58,452 bases of DNA. Source: Chloroflexota bacterium. GTDB taxonomy: Bacteria > Chloroflexota > Anaerolineae > Anaerolineales > UBA11858. The DNA lies in contig DAOUWT010000001.1 in assembly GCA_030666985.1 (NCBI GenBank), positions 1 through 58,452 on the forward strand, written 5' to 3'. The notes under the pieces were generated by a model. It did no database searches and was not told the DNA's origin. It saw only the letters and a list, made by a program, of their open reading frames with translations. Numbering within the stretch: the first letter of the stretch is position 1; the number at the start of each line of letters is the position of its first letter. Shown here piece after piece: positions 7,788 through 17,600 of the stretch. A program made the position numbers and the translations under genes.

Positions 7788-8513
7788 GTGAATATAAAAG
7801 TTGTTGTTCCTACTTATAACGAAGCGGAGAACTTGCCCAAATTGGCCTCCGCTTTGTTTTATTTACCCCTTTCTGGGTTAAGCCTCCTTGTTGTCGATGA
7901 TAGCAGTCCGGATGGGACTGGTCAAGTCGCGGATAATTTGGTTCGAAAATATCCGGGTCGTGTTTCTGTGTTACATCGTTTGGGGAAGCGGGGTTTTGCC
8001 ACAGCGTATTTGGACGGGTTTGCGCGTGTTTTGGAAGAGGGGGCAGAAGTTATAGTGCAGATGGATGCGGATTTTTCTCATAATCCTGAGCGAATTATAG
8101 ATTTAGTAGAGGCTTTGCAGGAAGGGGATATGGCGGTGGGTTCCCGCTATATTGCAGGTGGAGAATTGGATGAAAATTGGCCTCTTTGGCGTAAAGCCCT
8201 CTCGGGTTTTGGAAATGCGTATGCCCGGTTGATTTTAGGAATTCCCATTAAGGATGTTACCGGCGGGTTCCGGGCCTGGCGGAGGGAGACGCTGTTGGGG
8301 ATGCCGTTGGGGCAGGTTAAATCAAACGGGTACGGTTTCCAGGTGGAGATGGCCTACTTAGCCCACCGTTGCGGGTACAGCATCAAAGAAATACCAATTT
8401 ATTTTGCAGATCGCCGTTGGGGGGAATCAAAGATGTCTTTAGCTATCCAGCTAGAAGCTGCCTGGCGGGTTTGGATAATCCGCTTTTCCTATGGCGACAT
8501 CAATGGCTGTTGA
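7788..8513 (+). CDS. GT2 glycosyltransferase, dolichol/polyprenol-phosphate mannosyltransferase type
   Basis: A 241-residue GT-A enzyme. Motifs are VVPTYNEAENLPKL, VVDDSSPDGT (nucleotide-sugar site), MDADFSHNPE (DxD-like metal site), VTGGFRAWRR and YGFQVEMAYLA. These match DPM1/Ppm1-type enzymes that transfer mannose or another hexose from GDP/UDP-sugar to polyprenyl phosphate at the cytoplasmic membrane face. There are no C-terminal membrane helices, as in the soluble single-domain form. The GTG start at 7788 lies 1 nt after the TGA of the receiver gene, so translation is coupled to it. A GT-C-like membrane protein at 39364 could be a user of such lipid-linked sugar (speculative). Confidence 0.85.
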   Translation: MNIKVVVPTYNEAENLPKLASALFYLPLSGLSLLVVDDSSPDGTGQVADNLVRKYPGRVSVLHRLGKRGFATAYLDGFARVLEEGAEVIVQMDADFSHNPERIIDLVEALQEGDMAVGSRYIAGGELDENWPLWRKALSGFGNAYARLILGIPIKDVTGGFRAWRRETLLGMPLGQVKSNGYGFQVEMAYLAHRCGYSIKEIPIYFADRRWGESKMSLAIQLEAAWRVWIIRFSYGDINGC

Positions 8514-8559
8514 GACGCGGTAATTACAACTCACTAGACCACAATCAAAAAAAAACCGT

Positions 8560-8690
8560 GGATTTTTTGGGGGGACGGGGGGGGCGTGAGAGCAACCCCC
8601 AATCGCTTGGCCACGCCTAAGCGTGGCACGCACGCCTAAGCGTGGCACGCACGCCTAAGCGTGGACAAACCTTGGGGCCTGGCATCACGC
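8560..8690 (+). repeat. G-tract plus CCACGCCTAAGCGTGG hairpin repeat element
   Basis: GATTTTTTGGGGGG and ACGGGGGGGG are followed by GGCGTGAGAGCAACCCCCAA, then three hairpin units ACGCCTAAGCGTGGC (stem CCACGC/GCGTGG, loop CTAA). A sister copy lies at 21826-21985 in the same orientation, and a reverse partial copy at 5636-5720. The remaining intergenic sequence to 8838 shows no gene; 8815-8850 has one GTGAAAC-family arm. Confidence 0.7.
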
Positions 8691-8838
8691 CAGGGCGAGG
8701 CTTTGCCTACACCTCAGCCGCTTGCGTTCGGTCAGGAGACCTTCACTATCCATAATTTACGGGATAGCGAAGGTTTGCAACCGAGCACAGTCATTGCGCA
8801 GGGGAAATTTTTACGCAACACTCCTCACGTTTCACGTT

Positions 8839-9336
8839 TTATGCCTCACGCCTCAGTAATTTGGTGGTAAAAGGGAAGGGGTGATTCCTGTCGGCGGGAT
8901 GGTGGCTGCTGCGCTGTTCGATCCAGTTATTGGGGTTGATTTGGGGGAAGAAAACATCAGCTTCCGTTTGGGCATGCACCAACGTCACATAGAGGCGATG
9001 CGCCAGGGGCAGGCTTTGCCGGTAAATGGCGGCTCCCCCGCCAATAAAGGCTTCCCTCTCCCCCCGGCGTTGCGCTTGGGCTAAGGCTTTCCCCAGCGAA
9101 TGGGCTACAAGCACATCCCCCACGGCGGTATAGGCAGGGTCTCGGGTGAGGACGATATTTACCCGCCCCGGAAGTGGCTGGGCCAGGCTCTCGAAAGTTC
9201 TCCGGCCCATGATGAGGTGATGGCCCATGGTGGTGTTTTTGAAATATTTCAGGTCGTCCGGTAGATGCCACGGGAGTCGGTCGCCGATACCAATTCCCCC
9301 TTTTTCGTCCATAGCGACAATTATAGAAATCAGCAT
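8839..9336 (-). CDS. folA: Dihydrofolate reductase
   Basis: A 165-residue DHFR. It has the N-terminal IIVAMDEKGGIGIGDRLPWHL, with the Met20-loop region and Trp, the catalytic acidic residue in LPDDLKYFK, GRRTFESL, and FIGGGAAIYRQSL (NADPH-binding Gly-rich loop). It reduces dihydrofolate to tetrahydrofolate with NADPH, regenerating the folate oxidised by thymidylate synthase. It starts 2 nt after the thyA stop on the same strand and so is cotranscribed. The C-terminus is slightly variable and runs into intergenic repeat sequence. Confidence 0.95.
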   Translation of the reverse strand: MLISIIVAMDEKGGIGIGDRLPWHLPDDLKYFKNTTMGHHLIMGRRTFESLAQPLPGRVNIVLTRDPAYTAVGDVLVAHSLGKALAQAQRRGEREAFIGGGAAIYRQSLPLAHRLYVTLVHAQTEADVFFPQINPNNWIEQRSSHHPADRNHPFPFTTKLLRREA

Positions 9337-9338
9337 GG

Positions 9339-10133
9339 TTAGACCGATATTTCCGCTTTGATGCCTGGGTGAGAGCGGTAGTTAATCAGCTCGAAGTCAC
9401 TATATTCGAAGCTGAAAAGGTCATCTGCCTCGGGATTGAGGCGCATTTTGGGGAGGGGGAGTGGCTCACGTTCCAGTTGGAGGTGAGCCTGCTCCAGGTG
9501 ATTCAGGTAGAGGTGGGCATCTCCCAGCGTGTGTACGAATTCGCCGGGTTCCAAGCGGGTGACTTGGGCGACCATGAGGGTCAGCAAAGCGTAAGAGGCG
9601 ATATTGAAGGGGACGCCGAGGAAGACGTCCGCCGAGCGTTGGTAGAGTTGGCAGGATAACCGTCCTTTGGCAACGTAGAACTGAAACAAGAGATGACAGG
9701 GAGGCAGGGCCATTTCGTCAAGCTCGCCTACGTTCCAGGCGCTGACGATGTGACGCCGGGAATGGGGATCTGTTTGGAGGGAGTGAAGCAATGCGGTGAT
9801 CTGGTCTACGTTTGCCCCGTCTTTTGTAGGCCAAGAGCGCCATTGGGAGCCATATACCGGGCCGAGTTCCCCTTGCTCATCGGCCCACTCGTCCCAGATG
9901 CGGACGCCATGCTCTTGTAAATAACGGACGTTGGTATCCCCCTGCAGAAACCAGAGAAGCTCGTGGATAATTGATTTTAGGTGCAGCTTTTTGGTCGTCA
10001 GGAGCGGGAAGCTGCTGCCGAGTTCGAAGCGCATTTGGTATCCAAAGACTGAAAGTGTGCCAGTCCCGGTGCGGTCTGGTTTCTCTATGCCTTGGTCTAG
10101 AATGTGTTGTATTAGGTCTAGGTATTGGAGCAT
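9339..10133 (-). CDS. thyA: Thymidylate synthase
   Basis: 264 residues, the canonical length of short-form ThyA. Visible are the phosphate-binding Arg region PDRTGTGTLS, the catalytic Cys (about residue 146) in LPPCHLLFQFYV, the QRSADVFLGVPFNIASYALL segment (folate/dUMP site), and the C-terminal GIKAEISV. It makes dTMP from dUMP using methylene-tetrahydrofolate. Its operon partner folA lies 2 nt downstream. The start ATG at 10133 directly abuts a repeat array, so the promoter lies within or beyond that array. Confidence 0.97.
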   Translation of the reverse strand: MLQYLDLIQHILDQGIEKPDRTGTGTLSVFGYQMRFELGSSFPLLTTKKLHLKSIIHELLWFLQGDTNVRYLQEHGVRIWDEWADEQGELGPVYGSQWRSWPTKDGANVDQITALLHSLQTDPHSRRHIVSAWNVGELDEMALPPCHLLFQFYVAKGRLSCQLYQRSADVFLGVPFNIASYALLTLMVAQVTRLEPGEFVHTLGDAHLYLNHLEQAHLQLEREPLPLPKMRLNPEADDLFSFEYSDFELINYRSHPGIKAEISV

Positions 10134-10300
10134 TGGTATGTTGGGGATTGGTATATCGGGGGTTGGTATATTGGGGGACTGGTATATTGGTATATTAGGG
10201 GAACGGTATGGTGGTAGATTGGTGCGTTAAGCATCCTTTTTGCCATTGTACCAACGTACCAATATACCAATTTACTAACGTACCAACATACCAACTGGCA
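10134..10300. repeat. Inverted GGTATATTGG / CCAATATACC micro-repeat array
   Basis: The left half (10134-10225) holds GGTATATTGG-type units and the right half (10250-10300) holds the complementary CCAATATACC/CCAACGTACC units. The centre is GCGTTAAGCATCCTTTTTGCC. RNA from either strand could fold into a long imperfect hairpin. It separates thyA from the upstream alpha/beta hydrolase gene on the same strand and may act as a transcriptional or RNA-processing boundary. Confidence 0.75.
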
Positions 10301-10303
10301 TTT

Positions 10304-11092
10304 TTAGCGCACGCGCCTTTTCCATTCCTCTTTGAGATGTAATTTCCGAGGGCTTTGGCCAGGCTCGAGGGTGAGGAAATCATTCATCAATCGATTGAAT
10401 TCATTAGGTCTGTCTAACATTGGGAAGTGCCCCGCTCCCTCCAGGGAAATGTGATGGAAGTGGAGAGGAAGGGTTTTAAGCATTTGTTGGGGTGGGTTTT
10501 GGATAGCAATGTCTTCTTCTCCATGGACCAGAAGACAGGGATGAGAAATGTGACGAGAGAGGTTATGGAGATCCTTGCCTTGCAGGGATTTAAGGGATTG
10601 GATAATGGCTTGCGGGTCTGTTTTGGGGGCGTCTTGACGAGCTTGGTCGCCATCGGGAGTATTGCTCAGAAGCCATGAGGCCAGTTCTTCGGGTTTCGTG
10701 TTTTCAAAACGAGAGTCAATCAGGCTTGAATCAAAAGGGAGACCAATGGCTAAAATGCGGTCTACGTATTTGGGGTGTTTTTGGGCAAAGATGGCCGCTA
10801 TAATTGCGCCGAGTCCGTGACCAATGAGGGCTATTTTCCCGATCCCCATGTTATCGAGGAAATCGTCTAAGAGGGTGACTTGTTTTTCTATGGCATAGCC
10901 ATCGAGGTTCCTGGCGGTGTCTCCAAATCCCCACATGTCTAATGCGTAGGCGCGGAAAGACACTGATGCCGCTTGCATGCTTGGTATCCAATAGCGCCAG
11001 GATCCTACCCAGCCATGCAGGAAAACAAGCGGACGGCCGCGTCCGAGAGCTTCATAATGGACTATTTCGTCTTGGATGATAATTGCACTCAT
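10304..11092 (-). CDS. Alpha/beta-hydrolase-fold protein lacking the nucleophile serine
   Basis: A 262-residue alpha/beta hydrolase. FLHGWVGSWRYW (oxyanion region), a nucleophile elbow reading GHGLG, an acid segment (VHGEEDIAI) and the catalytic-His segment GAGHFPMLDRP are all present. The elbow should be GxSxG; here residue 93 is Gly (codon GGA, 10814-10816). The acid and His are kept. The homologue at 22005-22796 in the same strand run has an intact GHSMG. This copy is therefore probably a non-hydrolytic binding or sensor protein, or uses different chemistry. It starts 7 nt after the CheY-like gene and is likely cotranscribed with it. Confidence 0.8.
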   Translation of the reverse strand: MSAIIIQDEIVHYEALGRGRPLVFLHGWVGSWRYWIPSMQAASVSFRAYALDMWGFGDTARNLDGYAIEKQVTLLDDFLDNMGIGKIALIGHGLGAIIAAIFAQKHPKYVDRILAIGLPFDSSLIDSRFENTKPEELASWLLSNTPDGDQARQDAPKTDPQAIIQSLKSLQGKDLHNLSRHISHPCLLVHGEEDIAIQNPPQQMLKTLPLHFHHISLEGAGHFPMLDRPNEFNRLMNDFLTLEPGQSPRKLHLKEEWKRRVR

Positions 11093-11099
11093 GTATGTT

Positions 11100-11471
11100 T
11101 TAGGTAGTTTGATCTAGTATTTGCTTTACTTCAGTAGTAAGCTCGTCAGGTGAAAAAGGCTTCAGGATATATTTGACAGCGCCAAGTTCCAAGCCGGTTT
11201 GGATTTCTTTGTCTTGGCCTTTTGCGGACAGGAAAACCAAGGGTATGTTTTTTAGTTCTTGATATGTTTTTATCTTTTCGCAGGCTTCGTACCCGGTCAT
11301 CTTGGGCATGCGGACATCCATGAGAATCATATCAGGTTTTTCGCTAATAACTTTTTGAAGGGCTTCTTCACCGTTTGTGGTGGCAATGACTTCGTGCCCG
11401 TCTAATTGCAAAGTAAAAACGATTAGATTTCTGATGTCTTTTTCGTCTTCTGCGATAATGATTTTCGCCAT
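11100..11471 (-). CDS. Single-domain (CheY-like) response regulator
   Basis: A 123-residue stand-alone receiver: acidic pocket EDE (8-10), phosphoacceptor Asp52 (MILMDVRMPKMTG), Ser/Thr switch (FLSAKG) and Lys in ILKPFSPDEL. There is no output domain. It follows the giant multi-GAF kinase on the same strand, with a 120-bp palindromic element in the 128-bp gap, and is the most likely phosphate acceptor or diffusible partner of that kinase (inference). The inactive alpha/beta hydrolase 7 nt downstream may be its effector partner. Confidence 0.88.
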   Translation of the reverse strand: MAKIIIAEDEKDIRNLIVFTLQLDGHEVIATTNGEEALQKVISEKPDMILMDVRMPKMTGYEACEKIKTYQELKNIPLVFLSAKGQDKEIQTGLELGAVKYILKPFSPDELTTEVKQILDQTT

Positions 11472-11482
11472 AAATAACCCTT

Positions 11483-11602
11483 TTAGGAAGTTCCAGAAAA
11501 ATAATCATCCCAGATTTCGTGAAGCGTGAAGCGTAAAACGTGACAAAGCCCTTCACGCATCACGTTTCACGGTGGGACAATTTATTTTCTGGATGTTCCT
11601 TA
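11483..11602. repeat. MITE-like palindromic element, copy A
   Basis: A 120-bp element. The left end is TTAGGAAGTTCCAGAAAAAT then AATCATCCCA; the right end, read on the minus strand, is TAAGGAACATCCAGAAAATA then AATTGTCCCA. Between the ends lie inverted GTGAAGCGTGAAGCG / CACGCATCACGTTTCAC words. The right tip supplies the TAA stop of the histidine kinase gene. Related copies are at 25532, 38363 and 57128. No transposase is present, and no target-site duplication could be defined by eye. Confidence 0.75.
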
Positions 11603-14600
11603 TGTTTCTCGATGAATGGGGAGAGTGAAGGAAAAGGTTGTGCCTTCTCCGAGTACCCCGTTGCTTTCGAGCCAGATGCGCCCTTTGTGCATTTGAATGA
11701 GTTGTTGGACTATAGAAAGCCCTAAACCAGTTCCAGAAGTAGCTATTACGAGAGGGTCTTCGCCTCGATAGAAACGTTCGAAGACTTTTGCGTGATCTTC
11801 AGGAGGGATGCCTACGCCTGTGTCCTTGATATCGATCTGGATTTCATCCTCGCTTTTTGCGCTTTGGGCGTGGACAGTGAGGGTAATATGCCCGTCTTCT
11901 GGAGTGTAGTGGTATGCATTTGCGAGCAGGTTGCCTAAAACTTGGTGAAGGCGCTCGGGGTCGCCGTTCACTATAGGTAGGTGGGGGGGGGTATCTAGGG
12001 TGAAGGTGAGTTCTTTTTGGTCGCCTTCAGACAATTCTTGGATGCCTTGCCAGACCTCTCGAAGGATAGGCTCAATCTGGATAGGTTGGATTGAAATGGA
12101 AATGCGACCCGCTTCGAGATGAGAGATATCTAGTAGATCATCTACCAGGATTTCCAGCCGGGTGGTGTTGGCCTTGACAATGTTTAGAAAGTCAGTTTGC
12201 CTATCTGACATTTCACCTGCAGCGCCCATCAACATGACGTCCACATATCCCTTTATCGAAGTCATAGGAGTGCGGAGTTCATGGCTAACCGTGGCTACAA
12301 ATTCCGATTTGAGGCGGTCTACTTCCACTTGGTGGGTGATATCGCGGAAGTTGGAAACTGTGCCTAGGAATTCATCTTGCATGGTAACGGGCGCGAGTTG
12401 AACAGAGGTAATGGCTCCATTATCGAGTGTGATTTGCTCTGAATAACTAACCTCCGAAGTTGTTTTTTCGCCTGATGACCAGGCCCGAATGGTTTCGATC
12501 CAGTTTTGGGCCGATTCACCAAATAAGCCGCTGAATTGTTCTAAAGATTTCCCGACGACTTTTGATCTATCTAAGTCTAGAATGGTTTCCGCGGCATCAT
12601 TGAAAAGGGTGATTTCTCGTTCGGCATTGGTAACAATAACCCCGTCAGCTACGGATTCCAAGATCGCCCGCGAACGGCTGGCTTCAACTTTTTGTGCGCG
12701 AAGCATTTGCCCCAACTCGATGGTTTGCTCTTGGATGTAATCAACCAATTGGGTGTTGTTGATGGCGACGGCTATTTGCTTTGCGGTTGCGTGGAGTAAT
12801 TCTTTTTGGTATTCGTTGAACTTCCTGGTTTGACGGCTGAAGAGAGAGATTGCGCCAAGTATATCTGCTCCATGCGCAATTGGCGCTATAATCGCGCTGC
12901 GGAGATCAGGATCAACTGTATCAGTGGATACCCATCTATCATCTGTGAGAATATCATCAACCACATAGCTTTGGTTGTGGGCGATTGCCCACCCTGCCAG
13001 ACCTTCGTCTTTCTTGAGACCGGAGGGGCGACCCCCAAGAGGCGGGGCTTCCATATAGCCACATGCAGCCCGGTAATAAAGATACTCTTCTTCTGGTCGA
13101 ATGAGGAGTATGGTGCTTTGATCAGCCTCTAGGGAAGAGTTTAGGAGGTTTAGTGTATGGTGGAGCACTTCATCCAGGTCTAGGCTGGCAGAGAGGGCTT
13201 TGAGGACGGCTAAGAGCATTTGAGAACGGTCGTGTTCTCGTTCCAGGTCTCGGGTTCGCTCGAAGACTCTTTGCTCAAGATTTGCGGTAAGAAGAGCGTT
13301 GTAGATAGATATTGCTGCCTGGTTGGCGATTATACGACTTAGCTCTATTTCTTCATTTGTGAAGCGGTGCTGGTGATCAGTTTGAATGAACAGGAAGCCC
13401 TGTAAGTCACTGCCTGTGATCAGCGGCAAAATTAGCAAACTCTTCGTTCCCCTTTGCCTGAAGAATTCATGGATGGGGGCGAGCATTTCCTCATCTTCTA
13501 CGTTTCTAGTTACAAAGACGCCTTGGGATTGTTGGATGTGTTCGAAGATTGGCGTATATGGTAGTTCATGGGGGTATGCTAGCCTTAGATCTAGCTTTCG
13601 AGAGAGTTCGGCCTGTAAGATGGCTTTCTTTTCCTTGGTCCAGAGAATGCCGGAAATGACGGAGTGGTGAATAAGTTCTGAAAGCTCTTTCAGTGTGATC
13701 TGGAAGCTTTCGTCTAAATTGAGAGATCTACTCAACTCATTTGAGAATCGGTTGAGCATCGCTAGACGCCGGGTGCGTTGGTCTAGCTCCTGGGCTCGTT
13801 CCACGCTTTCTTGGTAGAGGCCTGCGTTTTCTATGGAAATTGCGGCCTGGCTTCCAAAGGTTTGCAGCATCTGAGAGTGGGTAGATGTATAGAACCCTGG
13901 TTTGTGTTTTTCTAGGGCGATCACGCCTAGGACTTGACCTTTAGTTAAAAGAGGGACGCCTAGCCATGAGTTGGGGCCTTTTTGCTCTGCGGCTGGGAAG
14001 CGAGCATCTTTTTGGATATTGGAAACCACAAGTGGTTCACCGGTTCGAATCATCTCGTACATTAACTTGCTTTCGCTTACTTTAGTGCTTATCCCAATTA
14101 GCTCTTGGTTGTTTTCGAAGCCGCGTGCCGCGCGTATGGTTAGTTGACCGGCTTTGTGCAGCCAGAGGGCGCTTGTGTCGTAAGAGATTATTGTTGCGAG
14201 TTGCGTGAGCAGAGTATCAACCAATTCTTCGCGTTTTAAACCCGAGGAGGTGATGCTCGAAGTAGCTTGCGTGAGAGCTTCAAGTTGGGTGGCACGCTGT
14301 TCGGCTGCCTGGATTAACTGGACATTATCGAGCGCCAGGGCTGTTTGCCGGGCGAGCGAACCGAGCAAAGCTTGATCCTGGTTAGAAAAAGCACTTTCTT
14401 GCTCAAAGTTATCGAGAAGGACAATCCCCAATTGCTTGTCTCGCGTTTTGATGGGGGCTGCCAGACTCGAGATGGGCAGCAGGCCGCCAGTCCCATCTCG
14501 ATATAGGAGTAAATTGTTTTTTTCTAGCTCGTAATCTTGTGCAAAGTTCACCACATCCAGGCGAAGCGGATTCTTGCTCTGAAATACTTTTCCGACGAAT

Positions 14601-17600
14601 CCTCTTTGGGGTGAAAAAGTGATTTCTAATAATGAGGGCGTTTTTTGGTACCCGTCAGCAAGTTGCGGGATTAATTTTTTGCGAGTTTGGTCATTTAAGA
14701 GGATCATGACCCCTTGGGCAACAGGGATAAGCTGTTGGGCGCTTTCTAGGAGGGTTTTAATGATCAAGCCGGGACTTAACTCTCCCAGTTTGCGACTGAA
14801 GTCTAGCAATATATTTACTTCGCTTAGGCGCTGGCTGGTTTCTGTGAGGAGTTTGACATTTTGGATTGTATAAGAGGCTTGCTGGCTGAGCAACTCGTAT
14901 AAGCGGATTTCATCGGGACTGAATTCAGGGAAAGTTTCTTTGCTAAAAGTCAGAATAGCTGCTTCTACACCAGCAAAAGTGGTGATGGGTATGGTGATTA
15001 TTCCTCTTGCCTCCAATGTTTGGATGAGAGGGGACTTTGACCAATTGCTATCGCCGTTTATGTTTGCATCGTAGACAATTTCCCTTTGCCGTATACTCTG
15101 GACAAGTGGGTTTTGGCGGCCAAGCAGGGGATTTAACTTGGCTATGGGCGGGGTTTCTCCTCCAGTGTACAGCAGGCGCGGCCCGCCCGATCCAGGTTCA
15201 GTGATCAAATAACCGTTCATCCCCATGAGGTTCAGGAATTCCTCGCCCAAGGTTCGTAAGATGGCTTCCCGGTGGGGTTGACGATTGAGAGAGGAGATAA
15301 GCTCTAAACTGGATTGAATGCGTTTAGCTTTGACTTCCAGGCGTTTCGTCTCTGCTTCCCTCGCAACATGGGCGGCGCTGGCCCTAAGCTCAGAGAGTTT
15401 TTTGTGACTTTCAATGGCCAGGGATGCCTGGCTGGCAAAAATCCCCAGCGTTTCGACCGCTGCTTGGGTTGGTCGTAAGTGGTCTTGAGGTGTATCTACT
15501 CTAATAAGGCCTAATGGATGACCAGACGTGTCCTGGAGAGGAATGACAAGGAGGTCTTCTGGCCGCCAGATTTCCTTTGGTATAGCCTGGATGCCTAATT
15601 CCTCCATTCCTGCTTGGCTTGCTGCCGATATCGCTTGGATGTCAGTCAATGTGGGTGGTCTATCTTCAGAAGGGATGAAGTAAGAACGTCCAAATTTAAA
15701 ATCATCCCGTAGTATTTCTCGAAGGCTGTTCCAATTTTGAGGTTTTTCTTTTAATTCTTCTAAGGCCTCAAGAGGAAATCCAACTCCACTAAGATTATGT
15801 AGGCCCTGGTCTGCCTCCTCGTACACACTTATCAAAACTTTGGTGAAGGAAGTAGAGGCCTGAATACCGTAGGCAATATTCTCGAGGGCTTGCTCGAGGG
15901 GTTGGTCGAGACTGAGTTCTTCAGAGGTTTTGAACAAGTTGGAGAGAATTTTCACTCGCTGGTTCAAGAGCGTGGTCTGTTCTATCTGTTGTTGGTAGCG
16001 TTGGGCGTTTCCCAGGGCGATGGCTGCCTGAACTGATAAGGCCTCGATAATGCTGCGGGAGGTTTTGTCAAAATGCTCTGCTTGGCTTGCGTGGAGGTGG
16101 ATCAAACCGGCTACCTGGTCTTGGTAGGTGATAGGCACTATGAGCGAGGAGCGTATTCCCTTATGGGGGGGAGCGGTGGGGGGCTGAAAATCATCGACAT
16201 TGAGCGTCTTCCCCGTGTTAAGGACAACGCGCTCCAAGGGGTGAAGTTCGTCGTGAAGATCATCGCCAATGTGGAGCATGATACCGGGATGGGTGGGACG
16301 GGTATCCCCTTGTTCGAGAAGGAAAATTGCCCCACAATTTGCTTGTGTCAGTCGAATAGCTTCTTCGAATACCAGTTGCAGGAGGGTCTCAAGGTCAAGA
16401 GTGCTGTTCAAAGCCTGACTGACGCGCGTTAGTGCTGTAAGTTGCTCTACGCGTTGGCGTAAAGTGGCGTCAGTTTCTATTGTCAGGGAAACCCTTTCGA
16501 GAGCACTGGCAATCTGTCTGGCAATCGCAGAGACCAATTGTAGGTCAACTTTCTGGAAAGCCTCCTCATACGAGTTGCTTAGAAGAATTTCTCCAATCCC
16601 CCGGCCACGGATGATCAATGGGACAATGATCAGGGATGATATTTGGAGGGTTTTTACTGCTTTTTGGTAAAGTTCCGGAATGTCTGGGTCAGTCTTAGCC
16701 TGACCGGAAAAGATGGGTTGGGCTGTGTATGTGACCGTCTTGTGAAAATCAGATGCACTTGCCAATTGCGTAAATTTTATTTGGGTATCTTGGCCTAGTT
16801 GATGACCAGATATGTCATGTAGTTCTAGTTTCGCTTGGCTCTCGTCAAGTAGGAAAACAGCTCCTTTTTCAGCTTTTATGAGACGAACGAGTTCCAAGAG
16901 AGAATACTTGAGAATTTCATCAGTGGTAGCTTCGGAGCCAGCCAGGTTAGCAATCCGGCGAATAGCCTCTGAGCGGAGGGCGCGTTTTATGGATTGGTGG
17001 AGTAGTTCGGCGTTTTCGATGAGTGGTGCAGTTTGTCCGGCTATGATTTCCAGAAGGCGTTTATCGTTCCCGGTCAGTTTGCCTCCCGATTTCTTATTGG
17101 CCACCTGCAAATAACCGAGATTGCGCCCCCTTGAAATTAGCGGAACTAGAATAGTAGCGTGTATTCCGGCTGCCTGGGCAATATGGTCGATTCCTAGGGC
17201 TTGGAGACGGTGGTCATCTGGAGCTTCAGGTGTCAGGATGCTTTGTTCTTTTTCCCAAACCTGTTCAGCCGGGCCTCCTACCGCTATCTCTGTTTTATAC
17301 ATTTCTATGATGTAGGCAGGAATCCCGATAAAAGGATTTCGTGCTTCTAAGATGTGTTTGTTCTCGTTGTAAATCAGGAAACCGGCAATATTTACATCAA
17401 GGAGTGAAGGGATATTTTTCAATAATTGGGAGAAAAGCTCGTTTAGATTGCGAGCCGACCCGCTGACTTGCGAAAGTTCGGCCAGACTCGATAATTCGCG
17501 TGCTCTTTCTTGTTCTTTCTGGTAGATAATAGAGTTATGAATAGCGATGGCGGCCTGTTCTGATACGAGTTCTAAGACGGCAAGATCATTCTCTGTGAAG

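Noticed and set aside
8600..8665. CCACGCCTAAGCGTGG repeats as a small CRISPR or integron site
   Set aside because: Units are adjacent short hairpins without spacers, and no integrase or cas gene is present.
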